Part shown: positions 41,959 to 51,868 of the stretch, piece by piece | Numbering within the stretch: position 1 is the stretch's first letter | Layout of the letters: each line of letters starts with the position of its first letter | Assembly: GCF_015711645.1 (NCBI RefSeq) | Contig: NZ_JABTEX010000002.1 | Coordinates: forward strand, 1,116,001 to 1,180,000 | Length of the DNA: 64,000 nucleotides | From: Planomonospora sp. ID82291 | GTDB lineage: Bacteria > Actinomycetota > Actinomycetes > Streptosporangiales > Streptosporangiaceae | Direction of reading: 5' to 3' | Position numbers and translations under genes: made by a program | Notes under the pieces: generated by a model | Seen by the model: the letters and a program-made list of their open reading frames with translations, nothing else | The model's database searches: none | Told to the model about the DNA's origin: nothing

Positions 41959-44220
41959 GTGTCCGGCGGTGTGCGAACCCTGGATGCGGAGGCCCTGGCG
42001 CAGGCCTGTGCGGGAGGACGGGCCGTCCGGGCGCAGGACGGCGAGGAACTCGTCGTGGGGGCACACCTCGTACGGGAGCTGTGCCGACGCGATCGGGACG
42101 AGATCGACCCGCGCGGGCTGGCCATCGAAGGGGCGCAGATCAAGGGCGACCTCGACCTGAGCGGGATGGAGGTCCCTTTCCCGCTGCGCTTCACCGACTG
42201 CGTGTTCGACCGTCCCGTCGACGCGGACGGCGCCGACCTGTATCTGCTGGCGTTCGACGGCTGCACCGTACCCGGCATCCTCGCCAACGGGCTGCGGGTC
42301 CGCCGCGACCTGGACCTGTCCAGGTCGCGCATCACCGGTGACCTGCGGACCTCGGCCAGCACCTCCTGCGGCGCGGCCGTGTGGCTGTGCGAGTCGGAGA
42401 TCGGCGGGCGCCTGCTCTGCCAGGGCACGGTCATCAGCTCCACGAGGCGGGCGATCCAAGCCGACCGGATGCGGGTCGGCGGGACGATCCGGTTGCTGGA
42501 CGGGTTCGAGGCGAGCGGTGGGCTCCGGCTGATCGGGGCGCGGCTGGAGGGATCGCTGGATCTGACCGGTGCCCGGCTGACCCGTCCCGACCGGGGACTG
42601 GCCCTGGACCTGAGTGACGCGCAGATCGGCGGCAGCCTGTTCCTCATCGACGACCAGCGGGGCCGCCCTCCGCTGGTCCGCGGCTGCATCGACCTGAGCA
42701 ACGCCCGGATCTCCGGGCAGTTCCTGATCCGCGCGGCCGTCTTCGAACCGGCCGAGACGGTCAGGGGCACCGGATACTCCAGCCGGCGCAGCAGCGGGAC
42801 CGCGATCAGCGCCCCGGGCCTCTTCGTCGGCGGGGACCTCAGCGTCGAGGGTGAGTGCCGGATCGGCGGCGGCGCGGACTTCGCCATGGGATCCTTCAGC
42901 ACCATCCGCATCCACCGGGAGTGCGCGTTCACCGTCGGTGGTGGCCGCGCCCTCGACCTGACCAACGCCGAGCTGCGCTCCAGCCTCCTCATCGAGGAAG
43001 GCGTGGCGGTCGAGGGCACACTGCGGCTGGCGGGAGCCCACATCAGAGGCGACCTCCGGCTCAGCGGCACACGGTGGAGCCGGCCCGAGAAGGAATCGCT
43101 CATCGCCGCGCAGGGCGTCGTCGTCGACAGCGTGGTGAACCTGCGGGGACTGGAGGCGACCGGCGGCAGGCTGAGGTTCCGCTCGGCATCGGTCGGCGGC
43201 GTCCTGGACGCCCGCGGCGCCCGGCTGTGCAACCCGGGCGGGGACGCGCTCTCCCTGCAGCAGGCGCTGGTGCGCGGACCGCTGCTGCTCACCGAGGGAT
43301 TCACCGCCCAGGGCAGGGTGCTGTTGAACCGGTGCGGCGTGGAGGGGCGACTCGATATGGAGGGCGGCACCTTCAGCGAGGGGATCGAAGCGGTGTCGGC
43401 CACCGCGAGCGGCGGCATGGGCCTGCGCTGGGCCGAGGTCCCGCCGCGGGTGGACCTGACCGGCGCCTCCACCACCGTGCTCGCCGACGACGCGGCCCGC
43501 TGGCCGCAGGACACGGCGATCTCCGGATTCGTCTACGACCGGTTCGACGACGCCTGGGACTGGAGGGCCCGCCGTGACTGGCTGCGGGCGATGACCCCCT
43601 TCGACGCCGGCCCCTACGAGCAGGCGGCCAGGGTGTTCCGCCAGCACGGTCACCCGGCGGAGGCCGAACACCTGCTCATCGAGCAGCGCCGGCAGGCCAG
43701 GAGGGCACCGGCGCCGGGCGGGCGCTCACCGCGCCGCCGTATCAGGGACGCACGGGACCTGCTCTACGGGCTCACCGTCGGCTACGGGTACCGGCCCGGC
43801 AGGGTGCTGTGGCTGCTCGGCGCCCTGCTCGTCCTCGTGGGCGCGATGATGCTGACCCCCTGGGCACAGGAGACGCTGCGGGCCACCGACCCGCGCGGGA
43901 ACGTGTACGCCGTCGACGGCCGGCTGGTCACCGTCGACGACGTGGCGGCACCGAAGGACGGCACCGCCACCGGGGCACGCCGCGGCACCCGTCCAGGGCC
44001 GTGCGGGGACGGACAGGTGCGCTGTTTCGACCCGCTGTTCTACACCGTGGACACCGTCGTCCCGCTGCTCTCACTGGGCCAGCGGGCGACCTGGTATCCC
44101 GAGACGCGCAGCCCGCACGGATCACTGGTGTCAACGCTTCTGAACACGGCCGGCCTGCTGGGCTGGCTGCTGTCGACAGTGGTCGTGCTCTCCTTCGCCC
44201 GGCTCGCCCGACCGGTATGA
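41959..44220 (+). CDS. Repeat-rich membrane protein (beta-helix-like, two TM)
   Basis: A 753-residue protein starting at GTG 41959 behind GGAGG. Residues about 45-500 are imperfect repeats of the type LRVRRDLDLSRSRITGDL and LRLAGAHIRGDLRLSG, spaced about 20-25 residues apart, as in a solenoid or bactofilin-like beta-helix. A linker with DWRARRDWLRAMTPFDAGPYEQAARVFRQHGH leads to two transmembrane segments (VLWLLGALLVLVGAMML near 615; LLGWLLSTVVVLSFA near 735). Between them is an external loop holding CFDPLFYTVDTVVPLLSLGQ. Related proteins in actinomycetes are labelled membrane-associated oxidoreductase, but no redox motif is visible, so that name should not be trusted. Confidence 0.82.
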   Translation: MSGGVRTLDAEALAQACAGGRAVRAQDGEELVVGAHLVRELCRRDRDEIDPRGLAIEGAQIKGDLDLSGMEVPFPLRFTDCVFDRPVDADGADLYLLAFDGCTVPGILANGLRVRRDLDLSRSRITGDLRTSASTSCGAAVWLCESEIGGRLLCQGTVISSTRRAIQADRMRVGGTIRLLDGFEASGGLRLIGARLEGSLDLTGARLTRPDRGLALDLSDAQIGGSLFLIDDQRGRPPLVRGCIDLSNARISGQFLIRAAVFEPAETVRGTGYSSRRSSGTAISAPGLFVGGDLSVEGECRIGGGADFAMGSFSTIRIHRECAFTVGGGRALDLTNAELRSSLLIEEGVAVEGTLRLAGAHIRGDLRLSGTRWSRPEKESLIAAQGVVVDSVVNLRGLEATGGRLRFRSASVGGVLDARGARLCNPGGDALSLQQALVRGPLLLTEGFTAQGRVLLNRCGVEGRLDMEGGTFSEGIEAVSATASGGMGLRWAEVPPRVDLTGASTTVLADDAARWPQDTAISGFVYDRFDDAWDWRARRDWLRAMTPFDAGPYEQAARVFRQHGHPAEAEHLLIEQRRQARRAPAPGGRSPRRRIRDARDLLYGLTVGYGYRPGRVLWLLGALLVLVGAMMLTPWAQETLRATDPRGNVYAVDGRLVTVDDVAAPKDGTATGARRGTRPGPCGDGQVRCFDPLFYTVDTVVPLLSLGQRATWYPETRSPHGSLVSTLLNTAGLLGWLLSTVVVLSFARLARPV

Positions 44221-44307
44221 GATCGCCGGCGCCGCGTCGCCGCACCCGCCGGCGCAGACCCCGGCCATGATCTCAAAGCGTCACGGAGTACTAGGCTGTT
44301 CCCCCGG

Positions 44308-46620
44308 ATGTTCGGGGGTACGGATTTGCCACAGATGCAGGCGCCCCACCTGGCCCGGGGGATCACCGTCGCCGCTCTGGGCGCGTTCGCGAGCGTGTAC
44401 CTGCTGGCCGGGGCGCCGATCGCGATCGTCGTGTTCGCACTGCAGCTCGTCCACGTCCTGCCGGTGCTCAGGCGGTTCCGGGGGCCGGTGCTGCTCGCCG
44501 TGCAGGCCGCAGCCGGGTTCTGGGGCGTTCTCGCCGGCGCGTCCGTCGGCATGCTCGGCTTCCTGGCCGGGTCACTGCTGCTGCTGTCGCCGCTGTGGCC
44601 GCTCGCTCCGGCGGTCGCCGTGGCGGCGGCGGTGATCGGCTCCGCCCGGTACGGCGCAGCGTCCGCCACGGCCGACGCCACGATCACGATGGTCCTGATC
44701 GCGCTGGTGGTCTACGGCCTGACCCGGCTCACCGAGCGGGTCGACCAGCTGCACTCGGCCCGGCTCGCCCTCGCCGTGGCCGCCGTCGCCGAGGAGCGGC
44801 TGCGGATCGCCGCCGAACTGAGCGACGGTCTCGGGCGCGGCCTCACCGCGATCGCCGCAGGCGCCAGGCGCGCCCTGACCGAGCCGGAGCGCACGGCCGA
44901 GATCCTCGGACAGGTCGCGGGCACGGCACGGCGCGCCCTGGCCGAGGCGCGGGCCGCCGCCTCCGGGTACCGCGCCATGTCCCTGGCGCCCGAGATCACC
45001 GCCGCCCGCGCGATGCTGGCGGCCGCGGGCGTGACCCCGCAGGTGCGCGTCGGCCACGCCGAACCGCTGGGGCCCGCGGGCGCGCTGCTCGCGGCCGTGC
45101 TCCGGGAGGCGGTGACCGAGGTCGTACGGCGCGGCACGGCGACGACGTGCGCGATCGAGACCGACGCGTCCGAGGGCGGAGTCCGGCTCCGCGTCTCCAA
45201 CGACGGAGCCAGGACCGCGGAGGACGAGAGCCTGGGCGACCTTCCCGGCCGGGTGGCCGCGGCGGGCGGATCGCTCACGACGGGCCTGTCCTCCACCGGC
45301 CGTTTCACCGTCTCCGCCGTGCTCCCCGGCGCCGGATCCGCGCCATCGCTCCCGCCGGACGACCGGTACGCCTCCGTTCTCTCCCTCACCCTGCTGGCCG
45401 TCGTCCTGGCCGGGTTCAGCGCCAAGACGCTGCTCCGGCTCCCGGCGGGCTCGCTGCTCCCGGCGGCCGCCTGCCTCGGGTCGATCATCCTCCTGCAGCT
45501 CCACCTGGTGTCCGGCCGTCACCTGCGGTCACTGACGGTCATGGCCCTGCTCACCTATCTTCCGATCCCCGCCTTCGGCGAGGTCTGGCTGGGCGTCGCC
45601 GGTTTCCTCTCCGGTCCGCTCCTGCTCGCCTTCCCGGCCGTCCTGGCCTGGCCGCTCGTCGCCTCCGTGACGGTGAGCGCCGCGGTCATCGGCGTCGTCC
45701 TCGGGCTGGAGCCCGCCGTGACGGTGAACCACACCGTGAGCACGCTGGTGACCGGCCTGGTCGTCCACGGGCTCCTCCGCCTGGCCCTGCTGGCGAAGGA
45801 GGTCCAGGCGGTCAAGGAGGAGCTGGCCCGCTCGGCGGTGGTCGAGGAGCGCCTGCGCGCCGCCCGGGACCTGCACGACCTGCTCGGCCACAGCATGGCG
45901 GCGATCCTCCTCAGGTGCGAACTGGCCAGGAGGCTCGACCCCGTCCGGGCCCGCGCCGAGATCGAGGACGTGCTCGCGATGGTGGAGAAGGCCGAGGCCG
46001 ACATGCGCTCCGCCTCCGGGGAGCGGTACGAGATGTCGCTGGCCGCCGAGGCGGACGCGGCGCGGTCGCTCCTGGGCGCCGCGGGCATCGAGGTCACGGT
46101 CGAGCTGCGCCACGGCCGGGTCGCCGCCGAGGTCGAGACCGTGCTGAGCACGGTGCTGCGCGAGGCGGTGACCAACGTGCTCCGGCACAGCGCCGCACGC
46201 CGCTGCACGATCGCGACGGACCGCGAGCGGGAGGCGGTACGGCTCCGCGTGCGCAACGACGGCGTGCGCCCCGCGGTCCGGTCCGGCGCGGCTCCCCCCG
46301 GGGGCCCCGCGCCGGACCGGACCGGAGACCGGACCGGAGACCGGACCGGAGACCGGACCGGAGACCGGACCGGAGACCGGACCGGAGACCGGACCGCAGA
46401 CCGGGCCGCAGACCGGGCCGCAGACCGGGCCGCAGACCGGACCGCAGACCGGACCGCAGACCGCCCCGCGGGGCGCCGCGGCTCGGCGGGAGTCGGCAAC
46501 CTGACCACGCGGCTGGCCGCCCTCGGCGGCGGTCTCGTCACCACCCGCGACGGCGAGCGGTTCGAGATCGAGGCCCGTGTCCCCACCCCGTCCCCCGCGA
46601 CGTCCGCACCCGCCGGCTGA
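44308..46620 (+). CDS. Double sensor histidine kinase-like protein
   Basis: A 770-residue protein made of two tandem histidine-kinase-like halves. The first half has about four or five membrane segments and a DHp-like helix [22 protein letters not shown] near residue 165 in which the phospho-acceptor His is replaced by Ser-Asp-Gly. A degenerate ATPase domain follows. The second half repeats the layout and keeps the His: [22 protein letters not shown] near 520. It then has [13 protein letters not shown] as N box and [16 protein letters not shown] as G box. A 12-bp tandem repeat inserts a Gly-Asp-Arg-Thr run into the second ATPase. Start choice is uncertain (ATG 44308 or 44335). Its partner is probably the convergent NarL-type regulator. 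Confidence 0.85.
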   Translation: MFGGTDLPQMQAPHLARGITVAALGAFASVYLLAGAPIAIVVFALQLVHVLPVLRRFRGPVLLAVQAAAGFWGVLAGASVGMLGFLAGSLLLLSPLWPLAPAVAVAAAVIGSARYGAASATADATITMVLIALVVYGLTRLTERVDQLHSARLALAVAAVAEERLRIAAELSDGLGRGLTAIAAGARRALTEPERTAEILGQVAGTARRALAEARAAASGYRAMSLAPEITAARAMLAAAGVTPQVRVGHAEPLGPAGALLAAVLREAVTEVVRRGTATTCAIETDASEGGVRLRVSNDGARTAEDESLGDLPGRVAAAGGSLTTGLSSTGRFTVSAVLPGAGSAPSLPPDDRYASVLSLTLLAVVLAGFSAKTLLRLPAGSLLPAAACLGSIILLQLHLVSGRHLRSLTVMALLTYLPIPAFGEVWLGVAGFLSGPLLLAFPAVLAWPLVASVTVSAAVIGVVLGLEPAVTVNHTVSTLVTGLVVHGLLRLALLAKEVQAVKEELARSAVVEERLRAARDLHDLLGHSMAAILLRCELARRLDPVRARAEIEDVLAMVEKAEADMRSASGERYEMSLAAEADAARSLLGAAGIEVTVELRHGRVAAEVETVLSTVLREAVTNVLRHSAARRCTIATDREREAVRLRVRNDGVRPAVRSGAAPPGGPAPDRTGDRTGDRTGDRTGDRTGDRTGDRTADRAADRAADRAADRTADRTADRPAGRRGSAGVGNLTTRLAALGGGLVTTRDGERFEIEARVPTPSPATSAPAG
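46315..46464. repeat. 12-bp tandem repeat array in kinase ATPase domain
   Basis: About twelve copies of a 12-bp unit based on GACCGGACCGGA drift to GACCGGGCCGCA. The frame is kept and encodes runs of Gly-Asp-Arg-Thr and Ala-Asp-Arg-Ala between the N box and the G box. Confidence 0.92.
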
Positions 46621-46732
46621 GGCTCCCCGCCCCGCCCCGCGCCGCGCCGCGCCTCGGACGGCACGGCGCCGCGGCCCCTCCCCGGGCGGCCCGCTCCCCG
46701 CCTCCGGTCCCGGCCGTGCGGGTTCGGCGCGC

Positions 46733-47341
46733 TCAGATCCAGCCGGCCTCTCCGGCGATGCGCACGGCGTCGACCCGGTTGCGGGCGTTGAGCTTGGTGA
46801 CGATCGCGGTGATGTAGTTGCGCACGGTCCCCGCGCTCAGGAAGAGGCGCCCGGCGATCTCGGCGGCGTCGATCCCCTCGGCCACCAGCCGGAGCACGTC
46901 GGCCTCGCGGGGGGTGAGCGGGTTGTCGGCCAGGTCCCAGGCCGTCACCGCCAGCGAGGGGTCGAGCACCCGCTCGCCGTCGGCCACCGCGCGGATGGCG
47001 GCCACCAGTTCCTCCGGCGGTGCGGTCTTCAGCAGGAACCCGTCCACCCGCGCACCGAGCGCCCGGCGGAGATGGCCCGGCTTGCCGTACGCGGTGAGCA
47101 TGAGCGTCCGGCAGGCGGGCACCCGCGAGCGGAGCTCTCCCGCGGCGGCGAGGCCGTCGAGCGCGCCGGGCATGTCGATGTCGAGCACCGCGACATCGGG
47201 CCGGTGCAGGAGCGCGGCGGGCACCACGGCCTCGCCCGACTCGACGGCGGCGACGACCTCCAGGTCCGCCTCCAGGCCCAGCAGCGCCACCAGGGCGCCC
47301 CGGACGACGTACTGGTCCTCGGCCAACAGCACACGGATCAC
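46733..47341 (-). CDS. NarL/LuxR-family response regulator
   Basis: A 202-residue two-component regulator starting at GTG 47341. The receiver domain shows LLAEDQ with the acidic pair, VLDIDMPG with the phospho-acceptor Asp near residue 54, a Thr in LMLTAYG and Lys in LLKTAPP near 105. The C-terminal LuxR-type HTH contains [45 protein letters not shown]. It is DesR-like in layout. Its promoter side faces the ABC transporter operon, and its 3' end faces the double kinase, so the three probably form one sensing and efflux system. Confidence 0.94.
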   Translation of the reverse strand: MIRVLLAEDQYVVRGALVALLGLEADLEVVAAVESGEAVVPAALLHRPDVAVLDIDMPGALDGLAAAGELRSRVPACRTLMLTAYGKPGHLRRALGARVDGFLLKTAPPEELVAAIRAVADGERVLDPSLAVTAWDLADNPLTPREADVLRLVAEGIDAAEIAGRLFLSAGTVRNYITAIVTKLNARNRVDAVRIAGEAGWI

Positions 47342-47438
47342 GGGACATGTCTACCAGTGCCCGGATCATGACGATGTCACGGTCCGCCGGTGATCACGTC
47401 TCTGGCCCGGCGGACCGCGGGCCAGCAGGCTTGCAGGC

Positions 47439-48170
47439 ATGACGGACGTGGTGCGTTTGGACGCGGTGAGCAAGGTGTACGGCACAGGCCAGGGCGCGGT
47501 GGCGGCCCTGCGCGAGGTGACGGTGGGCATCCCGCAGGGGAGCTTCACCGCGGTGATGGGACCGTCGGGGTCGGGGAAGAGCACGTTCCTGCACTGCGCG
47601 GCCGGGCTGGACGCACCGTCCTCGGGCTCGGTACGGCTGGGCGGCACCGAGCTGACCGGGATGGACGAGACGCGGCTGACGAAGCTGCGCCGGGGGCGGA
47701 TCGGATTCGTGTTCCAGGCGTTCAACCTGGTGCCCTCGCTGACCGTGGCCGAGAACATCACGCTGCCGCTCCGGCTCTCGGGCAGCCGGGTGGATCGGGC
47801 CTGGCTCCGCGAGATCGTCTCGCGGGTCGGCCTGGACGGGCGGACCGGGCACCGGCCCGCCCAGCTCTCCGGCGGGCAGCAGCAGCGGGTGGCCATCGCC
47901 CGGGCGCTGGTGATCCGGCCCGAGGTGGTCTTCGGCGACGAGCCCACCGGCGCGCTCGACACGATGACCGCCCGTGACGTGCTGAGGCTGCTCCGCGAGG
48001 TGGTGGACGGCATGGGCCAGACCGTGGTGATGGTCACCCACGACCCGGTGGCGGCCTCCTACGCCGACACCGTCCTGTTCCTGGCCGACGGCCGGATCGT
48101 GGACACGATGACCGCGCCGACCTCCGACCGGGTGGCCGAGCGGATGACCCGACTGGGAGCGTGGGTGTAA
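47439..48170 (+). CDS. ABC transporter ATP-binding protein (MacB/LolD type)
   Basis: A 243-residue ATPase. Walker A reads GPSGSGKST near residue 45, the Q-loop is VFQAFNLVPSLTVAENI, the signature LSGGQQQRVAIARAL is near 145, and Walker B is VVFGDEPTGALD with His in MVTHD. The VFQxFNLxP and TGALD forms are typical of MacB/LolD-type exporters. Its stop overlaps the permease start (TAATG), so the two are translationally coupled. Confidence 0.96.
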   Translation: MTDVVRLDAVSKVYGTGQGAVAALREVTVGIPQGSFTAVMGPSGSGKSTFLHCAAGLDAPSSGSVRLGGTELTGMDETRLTKLRRGRIGFVFQAFNLVPSLTVAENITLPLRLSGSRVDRAWLREIVSRVGLDGRTGHRPAQLSGGQQQRVAIARALVIRPEVVFGDEPTGALDTMTARDVLRLLREVVDGMGQTVVMVTHDPVAASYADTVLFLADGRIVDTMTAPTSDRVAERMTRLGAWV

Positions 48171-50599
48171 TGATCTTCTTCGCGTTGCGGGCGATCCGGC
48201 ACCGCAAGGCCGGCTTCGCGGGCGCCTTCCTCGCCCTGATGTGCGCGGCGGCCCTGGTCTGCGCCTGCGGGATGCTGCTGGAGACCGGGCTGCGCGGCGG
48301 CGTCGCCCCCGAGCGCTACGCGGGCGCCCCGGTGCTCGTCGCGGGCGACCGGTACGTCCGCGAGACGGTCCGGAAGTCGGAGGAGAAGACCAAGACGAAG
48401 GCCAAGGCCCTGTCGGAGCGCCGGTGGATCCCCGCCTCCCTCGCCGGGGAGCTGGGCCGGCTCCCGGGGGTCGGGCGGGTGGTCACCGAGGTGACGTTCC
48501 CCGTCCTGGTCGCGGGCCGGTCCTTCTGGGGGCACGGCTGGGAGTCGGCCCCGCTCACCCCGTTCACCCTGCGCGCCGGACGCGCGCCCAGGGACGGGGA
48601 CGAACTGGTGGCGGACGCGCGGGCGGGACTGGACGTGGGCGCCGAGGTGACCGTGGAGTCACCGGCGGGATCACGGGTCTACCGGGTGACGGGCGTCACC
48701 GCCGAGGCCCTGCCCAGCCAGGACACGCTGTTCTTCGCCCCCGCCGAGGCCCGCCGCCTGGCCGGCCGTCCCGGCCTGGTCAGCGCGATCGGCGTCTTCC
48801 CCCGGCCCGGCGCGCCTCGGGCCGACCTGGCCCCGGTGCTCGGCGGTGCGGTCGCGCACACCGGCGACGAGCGCGGCACGGCCGAGTTCCTCGACGGGGA
48901 GCAGGCACGGCTGAAGCTGGTCAGCATGGGCGGCGCCCTCGGCGGCACCGCGCTGCTGGTCGCGGTCCTCGTCGTGGTCGGCACGTTCGCGCTCTCCGTC
49001 CAGCAGCGCCAGCGGGAGATCGCCCTGCTGAGAGCGGTCGCGGCGACACCCCGGCAGGTGCGCCGGCTGCTCGGCGGCGAGGCGCTCGTGCTCGGCGCCG
49101 TGGCCGGGACCCTGGGGGCCGCCCTGGGAATCGGCCTGGGGTTCTGGCTGCGCTCCCGGTTCGTCGCGCTGGGGGTGATGCCGGAGAACCTGCGGCTCGT
49201 GGTGAGCCCGTTCCCGGTACTCGCCGCGCTCGCGGCGACCGTCCTGGCGGCCTGGACCGCCGCGCGCGTCTCCGCCCGCCGTACCGCCCGCATCCGCCCG
49301 GTCGAGGCCCTCGGCGAGGCGGCGCTGCCGGCCGCGCGCCTGCCTCGGGGACGGCTGATCGCCGGGCTGGGGTGCGCCGCGGGCGGTGCCGTGCTGACGG
49401 CGGTGCTGTCGGGGCTGTCCACCGAGGCGGCGTCCGGCCCGGTGACGATGCTGACCCCGCTGGTGTGGACGGTCGCGGTCGCCCTGCTCGGCCCGGTGAT
49501 CGCCCGGGTGGCCGTCACGCTGCTCGGAGCGGTGCTGCGCGGCTCCCGGGTGAGCGGGTACCTCGCCGCCGCGAACCTGCGGATCGGGTCGCACCGGCTG
49601 GCCTCGGTGATCACTCCGCTCAGCCTCATGGTCGCGATGACGTGCACGATCCTGTTCGTGCAGACCACGATGGGACACGCCGCCCAGCAGGAGGCGGCGG
49701 CGGGCGACCGCGCCGACCACGTGCTCGGCCCGCGGGTCTCCTCCGCCGCGGCCGACGCCGTACGCGGGGTGCCGGGCGTGGAGGCGGTCACCGAGGTGCT
49801 GCGCACCTCGGTCCGGGTCGGCCTGGAGAGGTACGGCGCGCAGGCCGTCACGCCCGCGGGACTCTCGTCGACGCTCGACCCCGGGGTGGTCGCCGGATCG
49901 CTGCGCGGGCTCGGCCCGCAGACGGTCGCCGTCAGCCGGACCGCCGCGTCCCGCCTCGGCGTGTCGGTCGGCTCGCCGCTCCGGCTCGCCCTCGGCGACG
50001 GCACCCACGCGACGCTCCGCGTCGTCGCCCTCTACGAGCGGGGCCTCGGGTACGGCGAGCTCCTCCTGGCGCACGAACTGGTGCGCCCGCACGTCGACGA
50101 TCCGTTCTCCACCGTCCTGGTCGCGGCGCCGTCGGTCCCCCGCGCGGCCCTGGAGCGGGCCGCACCCGGCGTCACGGTGCTCGACAGGGTCCAGGCCGCC
50201 GAGGCGGGAGCGCCGAACGCCGCGGTCAACCACGTGGCGATGGGCCTGATCATCGCGTTCACCGCGATCGCCGCGGTCAACACGCTGGCGATGTCCGCCT
50301 CGGACCGCTCCCGCGAGTTCGCCCTGCTCCGCCTCGTCGGCACCACGCGCCGGCAGGTGCTGCGGATGGCCCGTCTGGAGACGCTGACCGCGGTGCTGGT
50401 CGCGGTGGCCCTCGGCACGGCGATCTCGCTGGTCACGCTCACGGCCTTCAGCCTGGGCATGACCGGTTCGGCGCGGCCGCACGTGCCGCCGCCGGCCTAC
50501 CTGGCCCTGGTCGCCGCGGTGACCGTCCTGGCCCTGGCCGCCACCGCCCTTCCCGCACGGCTCGTCCTGCGCGCCCGTCCCGCCGAGGCGATCTCCTGA
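48170..50599 (+). CDS. FtsX-like ABC transporter permease
   Basis: An 809-residue permease with the duplicated actinobacterial layout. An N-terminal membrane segment is followed by an external MacB-like domain and two FtsX-type membrane blocks (GTALLVAVLVVVGTFALSVQQRQREIALLRAVAATPRQVRRLL near 265; GLIIAFTAIAAVNTLAMSASDRSREFALLRLVGTTRRQVLRM near 700). A second external domain lies between them. ATG 48170 overlaps the ATPase stop. With the ATPase it likely forms a mechanotransmission exporter for peptides or envelope-active compounds, controlled by the divergent response regulator. Confidence 0.94.
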   Translation: MIFFALRAIRHRKAGFAGAFLALMCAAALVCACGMLLETGLRGGVAPERYAGAPVLVAGDRYVRETVRKSEEKTKTKAKALSERRWIPASLAGELGRLPGVGRVVTEVTFPVLVAGRSFWGHGWESAPLTPFTLRAGRAPRDGDELVADARAGLDVGAEVTVESPAGSRVYRVTGVTAEALPSQDTLFFAPAEARRLAGRPGLVSAIGVFPRPGAPRADLAPVLGGAVAHTGDERGTAEFLDGEQARLKLVSMGGALGGTALLVAVLVVVGTFALSVQQRQREIALLRAVAATPRQVRRLLGGEALVLGAVAGTLGAALGIGLGFWLRSRFVALGVMPENLRLVVSPFPVLAALAATVLAAWTAARVSARRTARIRPVEALGEAALPAARLPRGRLIAGLGCAAGGAVLTAVLSGLSTEAASGPVTMLTPLVWTVAVALLGPVIARVAVTLLGAVLRGSRVSGYLAAANLRIGSHRLASVITPLSLMVAMTCTILFVQTTMGHAAQQEAAAGDRADHVLGPRVSSAAADAVRGVPGVEAVTEVLRTSVRVGLERYGAQAVTPAGLSSTLDPGVVAGSLRGLGPQTVAVSRTAASRLGVSVGSPLRLALGDGTHATLRVVALYERGLGYGELLLAHELVRPHVDDPFSTVLVAAPSVPRAALERAAPGVTVLDRVQAAEAGAPNAAVNHVAMGLIIAFTAIAAVNTLAMSASDRSREFALLRLVGTTRRQVLRMARLETLTAVLVAVALGTAISLVTLTAFSLGMTGSARPHVPPPAYLALVAAVTVLALAATALPARLVLRARPAEAIS

Positions 50600-50676
50600 T
50601 CCGCGGGTCCGGCCGGACAGAGCGGCCGGGACCTGCGGCGTGCCGCGCCGTCGGCCCCGGGCCGACAAGCCACCGG

Positions 50677-51549
50677 CTAGCCTGCGAGGATCCTGTCCCA
50701 GTCCACCGTCTTGGCCCACTCGGCGTAGCCGTGCCAGCGCACGGCGGGGTACCTGGCATGCAGAGCCTCGATGTCGAGGAAGTCGGTGGTGCTCTCGAAG
50801 TTCTCGAACATCGTGGCCACCTCCTCGCCGGCCCACTGCCGCACCATGTCCAGCGGCATCTGCCGGTAGGGGATCTCCCGGCCGATCACCTCGCTCAGGA
50901 TCCGGGCCGCCTCCTGGCCGGTGACGCGATCGGACGCGATGTCGATCCGCTCGCCGACGAACTCATCCGGGTTCTCCACGGCGTGTACGGCCATGCCGGC
51001 GATGTCCAGAACGCTCACCTGGTCGAGCGGCTTGCCCGGAGTCAGCGGATGGGAGAGGATCCCGTCACCGAGCCGGCTGAAGCCGAGGTCGAGCACGTTC
51101 TCCATGAAGTACACCGGGCCGAGCACCGTCGCGCGCACCGGCCGCTCGCGCAGATACGCCTCGACGAGCTGCTTGCCGTCGGCGTGGTCGACGCCGGTGG
51201 CCGCCGACCGGTCGCCGCCCCGCACGGAGGAGTACACCAGGTGGACGTCGAGGCGGGCGACGGTGTCGACGAGCAGGCGTCCCTGCGCGACCTCCCCGTC
51301 CTTGCCGCCCTCGCCGAACGGCACCGACAGGCCGAAGACCGCGTCGGCGCCCGCGCAGGCCCGCCGGAGCGCGTCGGCGTCGGCGAGGTCGCCGACGGCG
51401 AGCCGTGCGCCCCGGGCCGACAGCGCCTCCGCGGCCGGCGACTCCTTCGAGCGCACGTACGCCACGACCTCGTGGCCGCGCTGCAGGAGCAGGTCGGCGA
51501 CCGCCCCGCCCTGCTTGCCGGTGGCACCGATGACGACGACTCTGGTCAT
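50677..51549 (-). CDS. NmrA-family NAD(P)-binding protein
   Basis: A 290-residue atypical short-chain dehydrogenase. The N-terminus carries the nucleotide-binding loop VVVIGATGKQGGAV, and the canonical Tyr/Lys catalytic pair is not obvious, as in NmrA/HSCARG redox sensors. ATG 51549 follows GGAGA with good spacing. A MerR-type promoter with a 19-bp spacer lies about 90-120 bp upstream. Family members sense or use NAD(P)H; the substrate is unknown. Confidence 0.92.
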   Translation of the reverse strand: MTRVVVIGATGKQGGAVADLLLQRGHEVVAYVRSKESPAAEALSARGARLAVGDLADADALRRACAGADAVFGLSVPFGEGGKDGEVAQGRLLVDTVARLDVHLVYSSVRGGDRSAATGVDHADGKQLVEAYLRERPVRATVLGPVYFMENVLDLGFSRLGDGILSHPLTPGKPLDQVSVLDIAGMAVHAVENPDEFVGERIDIASDRVTGQEAARILSEVIGREIPYRQMPLDMVRQWAGEEVATMFENFESTTDFLDIEALHARYPAVRWHGYAEWAKTVDWDRILAG

Positions 51550-51868
51550 GATGAACGTCTCCATGTCCGGGAGGGATGCGATCCGAGGCGGGCGGAGTCG
51601 TTCCGGCCGGCGCACCCGGCCCTGCCACCCGCCGTCAGCGATTCTGGGACCTCGACCACAGTTGAGGTCAAGCGGCGGGCGGCCTGGACTCCGCCTTTCC
51701 TGGCGGGGTCCTCGAAGACGGGCGAGGGGCAAGGACTGTCGGATCCGGGTGATATCGATGGAGCGGACGCGCCCGTTCCTGACCTCTCGGAATCCCGGCT
51801 GCCGGAGGGACGGGGCACGGAGGCGCGATCAGCAGGCTCGGCCCTGGAGAACTTCGGAGGAGAACACG
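51550..51868. other. Divergent intergenic region with MerR-type promoter
   Basis: A 319-bp gap between the NmrA-like gene and the RibD/DHFR-like gene. The dyad and promoter at 51641-51671 is the only clear element. The right end has the GGAGG ribosome-binding site for GTG 51869. Confidence 0.65.
51641..51671 (-). promoter_or_regulatory. MerR-family-type promoter with 19-bp spacer and dyad
   Basis: On the minus strand, TTGACC (51666-51671) and CAGAAT (51641-51646) are separated by 19 bp. Within the spacer region lies the inverted repeat GACCTC-N10-GAGGTC (51648-51669). Overlong spacers with a dyad are the hallmark of MerR/SoxR-activated promoters. No merR gene lies in the window. Confidence 0.72.

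Noticed and set aside
41959-44220. Naming the beta-helix protein an oxidoreductase
   Set aside because: That label exists for relatives, but no cofactor-binding or redox motif is visible.
46315-46464. Regularly spaced repeats resembling a CRISPR array
   Set aside because: Units are 12 bp, contiguous, without spacers, and in frame inside a kinase gene.
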